Source: Molossus alvarezi (taxonomy: Eukaryota; Chordata; Mammalia; Chiroptera; Molossidae). Taken from it: a stretch of DNA of 64,000 nucleotides. The position numbers and the translations under genes were made by a program. The stretch's first letter is position 1. The number at the start of each line of letters is the position of its first letter. Positions 21,511-33,200 of the stretch are shown piece after piece. Below the pieces are notes generated by a model. That model was given only the letters and a program-made list of their open reading frames with translations, did no database searches and was not told the origin of the DNA. The DNA lies in the NCBI GenBank assembly GCA_037176705.1, contig CM073889.1, positions 102,813,890-102,877,889 on the forward strand, written 5' to 3'.

Positions 21511-24149
21511 AGCAAACACTTTGTGCAAAGAAAAGTGGCCCCTTCCTCTGGGTGGGTGTAGCTCATGGCAGAGTGCATGACTCTGAGAGTGGAGTGCATA
21601 TGTGCAGCGCACACACTGAATAATCATTGCTTGCATCCCTGGACTCAGCTGCTCCTGCAGCCACCTTATCCCAGGACTTTGCCATTACATGAATCAATAA
21701 TTTTCCTCTCTGTTCTAGGAAGTGAGAAGTCACTTGCAATAAAATGTCTTGCGCTTGGTAAATGGAAGTCAAGTGCTGCAAGGATCAGATCTCTGAATGT
21801 GATGTGGGCTGGAAATCTGTCTGTATGTGTTAAGCTGTAGCTAAGTAAATAGTTAAAATATAACCTTGAATCTTGGGATTCAGAGAATGGTTTCCATTAA
21901 GACTTGGATTTTAGGGTTTAGGTAGAATTAGTCTGTGGTTTTAACTTTGTTTTACTTTCTAACATTTTTATGCAAAGGTTAGGCCCTGTTTACAAAATGA
22001 ATTGGCATAAATTTTAATAGAAATAGAATTATCTCACCCTTAAATATATGATAAAATCTACCAAGCAAATGTCTGGGACTGATCTTTTGAAATAATTCAT
22101 TGGAAATAATTTATTTCTTTCATAGTTCTTGCTCTACTCAATTTCTCTACTTGTTATTAAATAAATGTTTCTTGCTTACATTTTTCTAGAGAGTTTCATC
22201 ATTCCTCATGCTATATATTTATACTTTCACTTATTTCTGGAATAATCCCTGGCAGAAAGTTTCCCTAACCATTATATAATTTTAAAGAACCAAGATCTTG
22301 CATTTAAAAAATATTTTATACTATTTTTCCCTTTACTATTTTATTGCTGTTTTCTGAAGCATTATAATTTTCTCATTTCTGTTTTTCTTAGATATATTTT
22401 GTTGTAATTTATAGAGTTGATTTTATTCCTTTTTATAATAATGAAAGAATTTTGGCAGTGAGTTTTTTTTTGCTAGATACAGCTTTTGCCATATCACTCA
22501 CATTTTGGTATCTTGCATTCTAAATATCATTACTTTCTAAATAGCCTGCAGTTGTAGTTCAGATTCTTTCTTTGAATCAGAAATAATTTAATTACATGCA
22601 TTATCGTGCACTTTCTGTCTTTCGTTTATTTCCATGTCAATTTAGTTACACTGTACTTATGACATATAACAGTCCTAATATGTAAAAAGAAATTGGAGAA
22701 GAGTCTGGTCACATGTTAGTGGATTTTACTGGCTTCAAGGTGTTTTGAGAAAATATGGGGGCTGACTCTATCTGATTTCAACACATTAAAAAAAAATTTC
22801 ACCAGCTTTTAGAGATGGATCCACCTGCCCAATATTTCTGCCCCACCCAATCTTCTTCCAATCTCCATCCCCCAACTTCCATCTTATTATCATAAATATC
22901 TAAAATCCAAAATAAGCCACTGGAGTCACTGATGAATAAAGACCTAGGAGAGACTTCTGAGGTTGTCTTCGGGAGGGTTTGCTTCCTTATTTTGGTTGCC
23001 CAGTTCTATGCCACCACTAATTACAGAGATGATTGCAATCATTTCAAACATTTTTGCAATTCAATTCAATTTCATGTGGATCCCCCTGAAATCCACCACC
23101 CAAACATAAAACTATCCTAAGTTATGAGTATTTATATATCAAGTAAAGAATAAATTGGTTAAAATTATTTTGTCCAGAAGTTTTTTGTTTTAATGTCATT
23201 GATTTATAACAAAACTCTGTTATCTTCTAAATCCAAAAATATGACCATTTTTTTTAAGGGTTGTTAAGTTTATGGTCCTAAATCATCAAGTACTCAGATT
23301 TTCCTTATCTTTCTTCTACCTAATATGCACATGGCATCGCTACCTCCCGCCCCAACTATGTTCGCAAGAGCAGTCCAGCAATGCTACTTAAGGGGTAGAA
23401 AGCTAAATTTTACAAAGCAGAATTTTCCCAGAATGTCCCGAGCAGATCCACTCCCCCAACCAAGTCTCTTTGTCCAGAATGGTGTCACTTGTTTTTCCCA
23501 AAGCAGTCACTGACAAAGGGAAGAGGTTACACTTATTGGCTTAGAATTACCTGGATTCCTCACCTTAGGTGAGGAGGTGGGGCTGGCCTCTTGTAGGCAC
23601 TGGGGTGGTTGATGATTTAATAAAATGAGGGCTGGGTTATCATGGAAGGAGGGGGTAGAGTTGCTGTTTAAGCAGCCAGTAGTGTATGCCAGGAGGAACA
23701 TTAATTTCCCATCAGGAGGTCTAGAGAGAACAATAGATAAAGAATAGGCAGTGTTCCTAAGCTGGGATGACTCTTAGAATGAAGATTTCTCAGTAAGACA
23801 AAGACAAAGAGGGAGGTGAAATAGATTTTGAAATTCCCTGCTCTTCTATAAAGTTTATTTCATTTCTACTTGAATATTAGGTCTCTATAATGATAAACAA
23901 CATATAGTTGGGCTTGGATTTGGCCCAATTTGAGAATTTTTGTCTTTAGTAGGGTAGTCGAACCAATTTAGATATGTTGGGATCACTGGTGTATATATAT
24001 ATATTTTTAGTTTATTTTGTTCTGCTTTTAGAACAAATTTTCTGCATTTTACTGTACTATTATTTTTTCTTTGGCTTATATCTTCTCATATTTATGTTTT
24101 ACAAGAGCTCTTTTTGTTTTTCCTAATGTCAAAATCAAATATGTATGTG
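21511..24149. other. AT-rich stretch, no gene supported
   Basis: 22100-22720 is T-rich and may be very old antisense L1, but no diagnostic block is certain. 23300-23700 holds a possible ancient repeat ('gaggaggtggggctggcctc', 'taagcagccagtagtgtatgcc'). A short (TA)n lies near 23992-24004. Confidence 0.35.
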
Positions 24150-24182
24150 AGAAGCTTAACACAATTAAAAAAAAAATACTCA

Positions 24183-24420
24183 TCCTGGCCGGTTTGGTTC
24201 AGCGGTTAGAGTATCGACCTGTGGTCCAGAGAGACCGGGATTCGGTTCCCGCTAAGGGCACGTATCTCGGTTGCAGTTTGTCCCCGGCCCTGGTCAGGTC
24301 GTGTGGTTGGCAGCCACTCGATGTGTCCCTTTCACGTCGATGTTTCTCTCTCCTTCCCACTCTATCTGAACAAAATATGGAAAAATGTCCTCGGGTGAGG
24401 ATAATAAAATAAAATAAAAT
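24183..24420 (+). mobile_element. Ves-type SINE, family A
   Basis: The sequence runs from 'tcctggccggtttggttcag' to 'tcctcgggtgaggat', then a (TAAAA)n tail. Both promoter boxes are present. The direct repeat AAAAATACTCA (24172-24182, 24421-24431) is compatible with a TSD. It lies tail to tail with the next SINE. Confidence 0.95.
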
Positions 24421-24431
24421 AAAAATACTCA

Positions 24432-24646
24432 CCTGAGGATATTTTTCCATTTATCTCTAGATAGAATGGGAGGGAAGGAGAGAGAGAGAAACATCGATGA
24501 CTCACATCAATTGGCGGCCACCTGCATGACCCCAACCAGGGTCTGGATGAACCATAACTGAGGTATGTGTCCTTGACCAGAATCAAACCTGTGACTCTTT
24601 GGTCCGAGGGCTGACACTCTAACCACTGAGCCAAATGGGCCAGGGC
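24432..24646 (-). mobile_element. Ves-type SINE, family A variant
   Basis: On the minus strand this is a family A copy with a modified 3' body ('tctatctagagataaatgg', then 'atatcctcaggtgag'). A 17-bp direct repeat with one mismatch (AGAAGCTTAACACAATT at 24150-24166, AGAAGTTTAACACAATT at 24647-24663) encloses both this SINE and the one at 24183. This SINE therefore probably came first and the plus-strand copy then landed at its 3' edge. Confidence 0.93.
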
Positions 24647-25026
24647 AGAAGTTTAACACAATTTGACTTCATCTACCTTTATGAAATATGTTAGTTGTTT
24701 GGGAGACTTTTTTTTTGATCAAAATTCTTTTTATAACTTTGTCTTCATGTTTTTAAATAACAATTTTATTGAAACATGTTCACTCTTTTAAAGTTTACAA
24801 TTCAGTGGTTTTTAGTTTATTCACTGAGTTGTATATTAATCACTCCAATCAAATTCTAGAACATTTTTATCATCTGCCAAAGAAACCTACCCATTAGAGT
24901 CACACCCAATGCCCTATTTTCCCCAGCCCCGATAACCATGAATTCACTTTCTGTCTCTATAGTTTCACTTATTCTAGATACTTATATCAGTGGAATCATA
25001 CAATAATAGTTTTTCATGGCTTCTTT

Positions 25027-25248
25027 AAAAAAAATTTTTTTTTAAATTGATGTTAGAGACAGAGAGGAAGGGAGAGGGAGAGCAAGATAAAAACATCGAT
25101 GAGAGAGAACATCAATTGGCCGCCTCTTGCATGCCCCACACTGGGGATTGGGCCTATAACCTGGGCATGTGCCCTGACCAGGAATCGAACTGGCGACCTC
25201 TTGGTGCATGGGTCCGATGCTCAACCACTGAGCCATACCAGCTGGGCA
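25027..25248 (-). mobile_element. Ves-type SINE, family B, inside old L1
   Basis: The minus strand matches the family B head and body ('gcccagctggtatggctcag', 'aggtcgccagttcgattcct'). The TSD TCATGGCTTCTTT / TCGTGGCTTCTTT lies at 25014-25026 and 25249-25261. It splits the L1 at 24745 cleanly: L1 sequence resumes after the right TSD. Confidence 0.96.
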
Positions 25249-25935
25249 TCGTGGCTTCTTTTACTTAGCTTACATTATTAAGGTTCATCCATTTTGGAGT
25301 GTGTATCAGAACATCATTCCATTCACTATTGAGAAAATAGTCCATTGTGTAAATATGTACATTCTGTTTATCCATTCATCAGCAGATAGACATTTGGGTT
25401 ATTCCCACTTTTTCATTATAATGCATAATGCTATTATGAACATTTCAGTACAAGTTTTTGTGTGGACATATGTATTCATTTCTCTTGGCTGTATACTTAG
25501 GAGTGAAATAGCTGCATCACACGGTAACTTGATGCTTAGCATTTGGAATAAATGCAGCTGCGCCACTTTGCATCCCCACCAGCAGTGTTTGAGGGCTCCA
25601 CTTTCTCCTGTTGTTTCTTTTGATAATAGCCATCCAAGTGGGCATCTCACTGTGGTTTTGATTAGCATTTCTCTGATGACTAATAGTACTGAGGATCTTT
25701 TCACGTGCTTATTGGCCATTTACATATCTTCTTTGAAGAAGTGTTTGTTGAAATCCTTTGCCCACATTAAAATTGGGTTATTTGTCTTTATATTGTTGAA
25801 TTGTAATCGGTCTTTATATGTCATTCACACTGGACCCTTTTCAGATCTGTGATGTGCCAATATTTTCTCCCACTTATTGGGTTGTCTTTTTACTTTGTTG
25901 ATAGTGATCTCTGAATTTTAAGTCCAATTTATATG

Positions 25936-26200
25936 TTTATTTTTATTTGTTTATTTTTATTTTATTTTTATCCTTACCTGAGGACATTTTTCTACTTTTT
26001 GTTCAGATAAAGTGGGAGGTAGAGAGAGAGAGAGAGAAACATCGACGTGAAAGGGACACATCAAGTGGCTGCCACCCGCACGACCCAACCAGGGCCGGGA
26101 ACAAACTGCAACCACGGTACGTGCCCTTAGCGGGAACCGAACCTGGGTCTTTCCGAACCGCAGGCCAACGCTCTAACCGCTGAGCCAAACCGGCCAGGGC
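25936..26200 (-). mobile_element. Ves-type SINE, family A, inside old L1
   Basis: On the minus strand it runs from 'gccctggccggtttggctca' to the 'cctcaggtaaggat' end and a (TAAAA)-type tail (antisense at 25936-25967). The L1 sequence continues on the right from about 26201. Confidence 0.95.
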
Positions 26201-26345
26201 TTGTTCTCATTCTTGTTCTTGTTTTTATTTTTATTGTTACTTGTGTGTATGGTGTCCTGTCTAAGAAATTGTTGTCCAATCCAAAGTGATGAAGACTTAT
26301 ACCCACATTTTTATCCAAAACTTTTATAGTTTTAGTTCTTACGTG

Positions 26346-27774
26346 TAGACATGGGGTACATATGCATTAGATGTGGACTCCACACTCTGGATGTAAATAC
26401 TCATTTAATGCACCTGCGGTCAGTATGGTACCTCTGCCCCTAACTGCGCCAGGACCCGAGGGGGAAAGGCATCCAGCTGCCTGGGGCAGGGGATGGGCCA
26501 CCAGCAGCTTCTTGAACAAACCTCACGAATGCTCCTCTTTGGAGCCCCACCTCCACCTCTACTTCAGCGACACCACGTGCCACTGCTACTGTCAGGATTA
26601 CCCCCTGTTAACGCCTTGGCATAAACTGGGCTGTTTCTCAGCTTTCCTGCAGCTGCTTGGGATCCTGCTCGCCCGTGTCTGGTGGGCAAGTCGGCTCTTT
26701 TCTGTTCACCTTGCAACTGAAAAAGTTGTGCGGCTGTTTTATTTTTTCGTCTTCTTTTCTTCCCTTTGGTCTTATGTCTGAAACAAAAATCTATCCTGTC
26801 GTTTCAGTAGGAATTCAGAAGGGAGCAAAAGTAATATGAGTTTTTCCTACTCGAGTTCTACCCACTTAATAATTAGTGTCAGTTCCTCTCGCATTATGTC
26901 TTTATGTCTTCTGACAGTCTCGGTTTCCAAAGTTGTGGTGAATCTTTTTTTAAAATTGCCTTTATGGATGGATACCTTAGTGGTAGGTTGAATGAGGCTG
27001 TATTGAATTTTCTAGTCAGGGACCATTTTGAACCAGAAACCATTGATTTTGCTTAGAAAATTGCAACTTGATTGGATTAAGGGCTCGAAGTGGAGATGCT
27101 GGCTTTGGCTAGGATGTTTCTTAAGAGAAAAAGCCGTCTACTACATTTTATAAAATGACTTTTCCACCACCTGAGGCCTATTTCAATATATCCAGGTCAT
27201 CACATATAACAGGTATTCATTGAGTGTGCTCAGGCAGCTCCATTTTTGAGAGCTTCTTTTATAACAAAACTCCTTAAAAGAGTTGTCTAGAGATACTCTG
27301 TTATGCTCACACCCTTGGTGATATCGGCTAATTCCATAACTTTACAATGCTGTCAGTAAGATGATGGGGCCTGAGCTTACCTCTCCTTGAAGTTTAGACT
27401 CATTTTACCACCTACTCTTTAGATGCCTAGTCAGTATCTCAAAAAGAAATCTGTTGTTTTCCTTTCTGCCTCCTGCTCGGCATTTCGGCATTTCGGGAGC
27501 TCGACATGTTCAGAGAAACCTCTCTAGTAACAAATGATAGAAATGTTCCCTGAAAGTATAGTCTTCAAAAAAGAATTACATTGTTCTACCTGTTCCTCCT
27601 GAGGTTATTTCGATCTCAGTAAATGACTCTAACATACACCCTTTTTCTCAGGCCCAAATCCTAAGAGTAATTGTTACAGGAGAGTTTTCCCAGGACAGGG
27701 AGCAATCGGAGCTAAAACAGAAAGTCTCAGGCAAACTAGCATGAGTTGAACACCAACATTAAATACGCTGAATA
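26346..27774. other. Unique sequence, no gene supported
   Basis: A 136-codon plus frame (26371-26781) has no recognisable domain, and its C-terminal part is only a run of hydrophobic codons from T-rich DNA. I do not call it a gene. No repeat family is clear. Confidence 0.4.
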
Positions 27775-27985
27775 GCCCTGGCCGGTTTGGCTCAGTGGTT
27801 AGAGCGTCAGCCTGCGGTCCGGAGAGACCCGGGTTCAGTTCCCAAGGGCACGTACATCGGTTGCAGTTTGTCCCCAACCCTGGTTGGTCGTGCGGGTAGC
27901 AGTCACTCGATGTGTCCCGTTCATGTCGATGTTTTTCTCTCTCTCTCTCTCCCACTATATCTGAACAAAATATCAAAAAGAAAAA
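27775..27985 (+). mobile_element. Ves-type SINE, family A, short variant
   Basis: Standard family A head and body. The usual 'cccgctaagggcac' is shortened to 'cccaagggcac', and the 3' end lacks the 'cctcgggtgaggat' block, passing from 'gaacaaaatat' straight to the A-rich tail. TSD AAATACGCTGAATA is perfect at 27761-27774 and 27986-27999, which suggests a comparatively young insertion. Confidence 0.97.
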
Positions 27986-28121
27986 AAATACGCTGAATAA
28001 ATGAATGATAGTTTCTTGACAGTCTGGTATCCTAGAGAATCACAGTATAATAGAAGTGGCCCATTTAAACTAGTGGTGAACTGAAATCTGTCTCCCTGTC
28101 CCTTTTGTAATAATAATGGAT

Positions 28122-28156
28122 GCATTGGTGGTTCAGTGGTAGCATTTTCGCCTGCC
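28122..28156 (+). pseudogene. tRNA-Gly(GCC) 5'-half pseudogene, tailless
   Basis: The 35 bases from 'gcattggtggttcagtggta' to 'cgcctgcc' match the 5' half of mammalian tRNA-Gly-GCC at all but about two positions. Similarity stops just after the GCC anticodon, and the 3' half, including the B box, is absent. There is no A tail. CCTTTTGTAATAA (28101-28113) and CCTTTTGTAGTAA (28155-28167) flank it and may be a TSD. This fits the known class of tailless, 3'-truncated tRNA retropseudogenes. It cannot make a tRNA. Confidence 0.75.
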
Positions 28157-28289
28157 TTTTGTAGTAAGCTGAAAGTAAAGATGTTGGAAAAACTGGAACT
28201 TCATGCTGAGAAATAGTAATCAACTAATGTATCGGAGGGAGAGTTCTGAATTGGAAGTCACTTATACTGTGTGACTTTCAAAATTACGT

Positions 28290-28480
28290 AAGTTCTCACT
28301 TAACACTATCAATAGATTCTGAGACTGTAAGCGAAACTGTATAGTGAAACTAATTTTACCATAGGCTAATTGATATAAAGGAGAGCTAAGTTCTCATGAC
28401 TTCTCATCAATGTTATAATGAAATGACATTGTACAAAAAGGTGTTATTTGGGGACCTGCGATACTTGAATTTTTGTTCTA
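28290..28480. mobile_element. Possible ancient DNA-transposon relic
   Basis: The run 'gtaagttctcacttaacact', 'gtaagcgaaactgtatagtg', 'attttaccataggctaattg' matches a mammalian repeat whose signature is 'aagcgaaacgacgtataacg...ccaattttaccataggctaa'. I recall it as a DNA element but am unsure of the family. Confidence 0.5.
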
Positions 28481-28719
28481 TGCATCCATTTATGATTCAA
28501 CAAAGTACTATCTGTTTGGAAGAGATTCTCTAGCATAGTCCTGCGTGTTATTGGCGTCGTGGGTAAGGGTTCTTTTTCTTCATGTGGTTAAGTAACATAA
28601 ATAACAAAAACAAGCATATTATTTATTTTGTAGGTCACAGATATTGTTTTCTGGTAACAGATATTTCACTCCAACTGGCTTAAGCCAAAAAGGGAAATAA
28701 ATTCATTAATTAATAGTAA

Positions 28720-30290
28720 CTTACCTGTGGGTGCCAAGTTCTCTTCTAAACACTGAGGATAAGACAATGAGTAAGATAGAATGAGTTATAATCTATTGGG
28801 AGACTCGAGATGATTCATAGACAATGTGTAGGCGGGATAGATATTCTGAGGCAAAGAAAGCTGCATTAAGGGAATAGTGAGTGGAGGGTACAGTACGTAG
28901 TATGAAGGGATGGGAGGGGGTCAAGGGAGCCGCGCTCTTAGGTGTAAATCAGCCTCTCTGAAGAAGCAATAATTGAGCAGAGACTGAGCAAGTTCTCAGA
29001 AAGGAACATTCTGAGAGGAGGGAAGGACATGAGCAAAGGCCAGCTTGGGGAGTAGATGATTGGTCAAAGGGAGCTGGGGAGGGGTGGAGAGAAGTTGAGA
29101 ATGAGGCCAGGGAGAAAATTGGGGTCAAATTCCTGCAGGCCTTTAAGCTGTAGAAAGGTCTTTGTATGTATTTTATGTTTGGAGAAACCAGTGAAAGATT
29201 CTTGGTCCCTCTGGTTCTGTGTGGAGACTAGACAATAGGAAGACCTGCTAGAAGGCTCCCCTTTATCCGGATGAGAGATGTGGGGTTAGATTCACCAGAT
29301 GGCAGAGGTGAAGAGAAGCGGTCAGTGTATACTTCTGAACAAAGGTAGATCCGAAGGATATGATGACGACCAAGCTCTGGGGTAAGAGAAAGAAAGGAAT
29401 CAATTATGACTGCAGCTGTTTGTCTTGAGCAACTGAGAATGAATGGCTTTGCTGTTTGCCTTTGTAGGAGAGTCAGTGATGGTGGGGAGGTGGCATGTCT
29501 GACCCAGGGGACAGTTTTGTTTTGGACGCAAATTCCTGTGAGATGTGCAAGTGGAAATGTTGAGCAGGTAGTTAGGTAAACAAATCTGGAGTTCCAGGGA
29601 AAGACTGGGGCCAGAGACGTAAACTGGGAGATGTCCGTGAGTCGACCGTGTTTAAGGCCATGAAATTGGGAGAGATAACCTAGAAAGTTAAAAACCGAGA
29701 CTTGGGCCCTGGCCAGTTTGGCTCAGCGGTTCGAGCGTTGGCCTGCGGTCCGGAGAGACCCGGGTTCGGTTCCCGCTAAGGGCACGTACTTCGGTTGCAG
29801 TTTGTCCCCGGCCCTGGTTGGTTGTGCGGGTGGCAGCCACTCGATGTGTCCCTTCATGTCGATGTTTCTCTCTCTCTCCCTTCCTCTCTCTCCCTCCCAT
29901 TCTATCTGTACAAAAAATGGAAAAATATCCTCGGGTGAGGATTAAAAAAAAAATTTAAAAACCGAGACTTGGGGTGTTCTGTCTGCAAGACACTTAGAGC
30001 AAATGTTATTTAGCAAGTATTAATGCTGCATGCTATTTAAGTGTTTATTAAAGTGACTACATAAATAGTAATCCCAGCGCTTAGAGAGGGGGCAGCGGAG
30101 ACTGAGAAAGAGGAACCGGTGAAGCAGAAGGAAAACCGAGAGACGCATCAGTGAGGTTGAAGGGAAACGTGACGTAAGCAAGAGGGTGTGACTAGCTTTT
30201 GTTAAAAGCTGCTGAGAGGTCGAGACACAAGAGGCCCCAAAGTGGAAAGTCCTCTGGAGCACTGGACGGTCTGAGGGTTAGGGGGAGGGA
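28720..30290 (-). mobile_element. Long LINE L2 3' portion, antisense, split by a SINE
   Basis: The plus strand follows the antisense L2 for over 1.3 kb: 'gggtgccaagttctcttcta', 'gaggagggaaggacatgagc', 'gcaggcctttaagctgtag', 'aatcaattatgactgcagct', 'gtttggctgagc' replaced by 'gtcttgagcaactgagaat', 'gaaatgttgagcaggtagtt', 'ctggagttccagggaaagac', and 'gagagacgcatcagtgaggt'. No open L2 frame survives. A Ves SINE sits at 29707. The left and right limits are approximate. Confidence 0.85.
29707..29954 (+). mobile_element. Ves-type SINE, family A, inside L2
   Basis: Full-length family A copy with a perfect 19-bp TSD (TTAAAAACCGAGACTTGGG at 29688-29706 and 29955-29973). The identical duplication implies that the insertion is young relative to the surrounding L2. 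Confidence 0.98.
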
Positions 30291-33200
30291 GACATCGTGA
30301 TTGGGCTTGAAGAAAAGGGCAGCCCTGTCACTACACAACCAAGGCTGAGACTGGAGGCTGGGGGTGAGGGGAGGACCAGTTCCTGAGCCCCTGGGAGGCT
30401 GAGCTTTGAAGGTGGGGCTGGCAACCAGCACAGGGGCCTGGAAGAGCTACAGTTGCCTTGAGGGCCTGTGCAAGGGCCTCTCCTTGAAGGAAGTCCAGCG
30501 ATCTGCGAAGCTGTCCAGTTCCAAAAGGACAACAGTGGCTTTTGCAGTGAGCTGGGCAAATGAGATTCTGCTTTAGATGGAACAACAATGCTGGACAGAT
30601 GGTAAAACCTGGTGCCAATGGTGCATGTTGGGGCTACAGCAACAGTAGCTGCCCTGCAACTGTGGGCTGAGAGATCTCTTTTGGAGAATTGGGATAAGAA
30701 TGCTGGGACTCGAATATGGCATCAGGCAGGCTGAGAGTTGAGCAGGATCTAATTTGATTTTATCAACGAAGGCATGCACTTGACTGACCCCTTCGGATGT
30801 GGTGGAACAGTTTGACCTAGTACACCGACATCTCTGCCTGTGACGGTGTCCTCTTGGGAGAGGCTCCAGCATTGCTTCCGTGGGCCTGGGTATGAACAAT
30901 GCAGGTACTCTGGTTCATGTTGGGTGACCTGCATTTCGGGGGCTGCTTTTCCTTTAACATGATTGAGAATGATCGGGGTGAGTGTGCAATTGATAGATAT
31001 GCGCGGTGCAGATCTACCTTTAATGTTTCTATTTCCTGCCAACACAGTCTTTCTACGGCACTGTGAACACATTTGCAAGCTGTCTCCTGTGGTCTGTTCT
31101 CTCTGCACTGGGTAAGGTCTCATGTACACGGAGCGCGCCAGTGCCCGCTTGAAACTGCTCAGGGTGTCTCCATCACTACAGGAAAATGTGTACCCAAGAA
31201 CTGTATAGTTACCTTGAACAGCCCCAAGATTCAAGCCTAAAATTCCCCCATAGTGTGGCAGCATAGAATTTCTAACCTTCAAATTGCTGTGAATGGCAGC
31301 TGAACATTTGACAACTTCACAAGTCATGTGGCTGTGTATCGCAAATGCAGTTAAGAAACAGTGTGTGGAAACAATTACATGTTAAGGTTTTGATGAATTT
31401 GTACTGTCTGTTTATGTATGTACTATCCATTTACTAAAATATTAATTCTAGGTGTTCTGGTGCTTGCTTTTCTGTTTGGTACCTAGAAGAACAAAATGTT
31501 TTAGCAGCAGTGAGGACGTTCTTGACGGTAGCCTTCATCACATCTGTGGACTACCAACCTGCCATGCTGACATACTGGTGGCTGCTGGGACAGGCTGGTA
31601 GATAAGGACTGGAGAGACATAGAGCTCGAACTTGAGATATTGTCTCAAACCAGTGGCTGAGCTGCTACTGCTCTGAAGCATAGGCATGTCTAGATCAATA
31701 AATCAGTAGGTGCACATCTGTCTGGCAGGGGCGCTTCAAGGACAAATGGAAAATTGGACAAATCTACAGGAGCAGATTCCAGAGCTTGAAACAAGCTTTA
31801 AATGGCCTGTTGGGGTTCAAAGCCCAGGGATCAAGACAGCTAAGTAAGGTAGGAGGGTCAGAAATCCAGTAAGGAGACCAGACATGTGTCTGGAGCACCA
31901 GCACTAGGCATGGTCATCTTTCTGAACCATTTGGTCTCAACCACGGGCTTCTCTGTCTTCTTTATTAGTGCAGGGAACAGTGCTCCTGTGTGACCAGCCA
32001 GGATAAGGTTCACTCCTCTATTGATTCATGCAACTGAGGTTTGAGATTCAACACTCAACACAATAGACATTGGCCTAGCTCTTACTAAGCTTATAGCCTG
32101 CTGGGTAAGATGGATGTGAAATGTATATTTTAATATTGAGTAATGAGGGTTACAGTAAGAGCCAATTCAGACTGGGAAGGGAAGTGAGAGAGAGAAAGGA
32201 AGGCTACTACTGCCCTGTGGTTTGGGCCATCAGTGTCCCTCGGACACGGCTTTAGGTTTCATTGCTGAGCTCTTCTCTCTGTCCCATGGTCCCTGAATAC
32301 TCCTAGCTGAGGTCACTTTGACCCGATTAGTCAGTCCAACCCCAGTCCTGCCTACAACTCACTTGGCCTGGACTTGCCCCTCATCATGCCGTGCTGGTGA
32401 CAGAGTTCCATGGGACCAGGCTCTAGCCTCTATGCTTTGTGACAGTTCTTCAGTACCTGGGTCATACCTTATGCCTGGCACAGGCTCCCTTGCCTTGAGT
32501 GTCTATTTCTCTGGGATAGCATTTCCTGCCCCTAGGGTAGACTCTAGGAACAGGCCACCAGACATTGCTGTTGACTCTTCCTTGCGCGAAGCACAGACCT
32601 TCCTGGAAGTTGGCCCCATGGACGCAGTTGATCTCATGCTCCTTTCCTATTTGGGTGAACACCCTCCATCATGAGCTCGGTAGAGCCATTCCACAAGTTC
32701 CTTTATTCTGCTGCTGCCTTCAGTTGGGTTTCCAGAATAACTTTTTATTTTTCTTATGTATAATATTTTTTTCTCATGTATCTCAAATTTTAACCTTTAG
32801 CACAGGTCTACTTTTCGTCACACTCTTTACTAGATCTACACATTTCTTTGGGTAGGGACTGTGTCTACCTCCCTGGACCCTAGTTCTGGGAGTGATACTT
32901 ACCTCCAATCATTTATGAAAGAAATGCATATGGATGAGTAGACTTCTAATGTGTCGTTTTCAATTGCAAAGTTCCTCAGGGCAGGACTTCTCTCTTCTAG
33001 TTTGGACAGGATGACTAGCATTTGTTTATTATGTTTGATTTTAAGCCTCTCCAGGGGCAATATGCTTCAGAAAATGCAGTGTAACAACATAGTCTTCTGA
33101 AATAAAAGAATTACTGTATTTCCCTGATGGAATCTGATCTTTAATAATTTTTGTTTTAGTTTTCCTAGTTTAAAAATGTGTCCATATGGGCAAAATAATA

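Larger units (their letters stand above)
24745..26345 (-). mobile_element. Old L1 (L1MA/L1MB-type), antisense, with two SINEs inside
   Basis: The plus strand shows the classic antisense L1 3' series: 'caattttattgaaacatgttc', 'gatacttatatcagtggaatc', 'aaggttcatccattttgg', 'ttatccattcatcagcagat', 'ccccaccagcagtg', 'gtggttttgattagcatttc', 'ttattggccatttacatatc' and 'ggtgtcctgtctaagaaattg'. It covers the 3' UTR and the C-terminal part of ORF2. The minus frame 25399-25719 still shows 'KHCWWGCKVAQLHLFQ' and is otherwise broken. SINEs interrupt it at 25027 and 25936. Confidence 0.93.

Noticed and set aside
25301..25852. 183-codon plus-strand frame
   Set aside because: It lies wholly within an antisense old L1. 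The apparent protein is the reverse strand of ORF2 sequence.
26371..26781. 136-codon plus-strand frame with hydrophobic C-terminus
   Set aside because: The hydrophobic run is simply translated T-rich DNA. There is no family resemblance.
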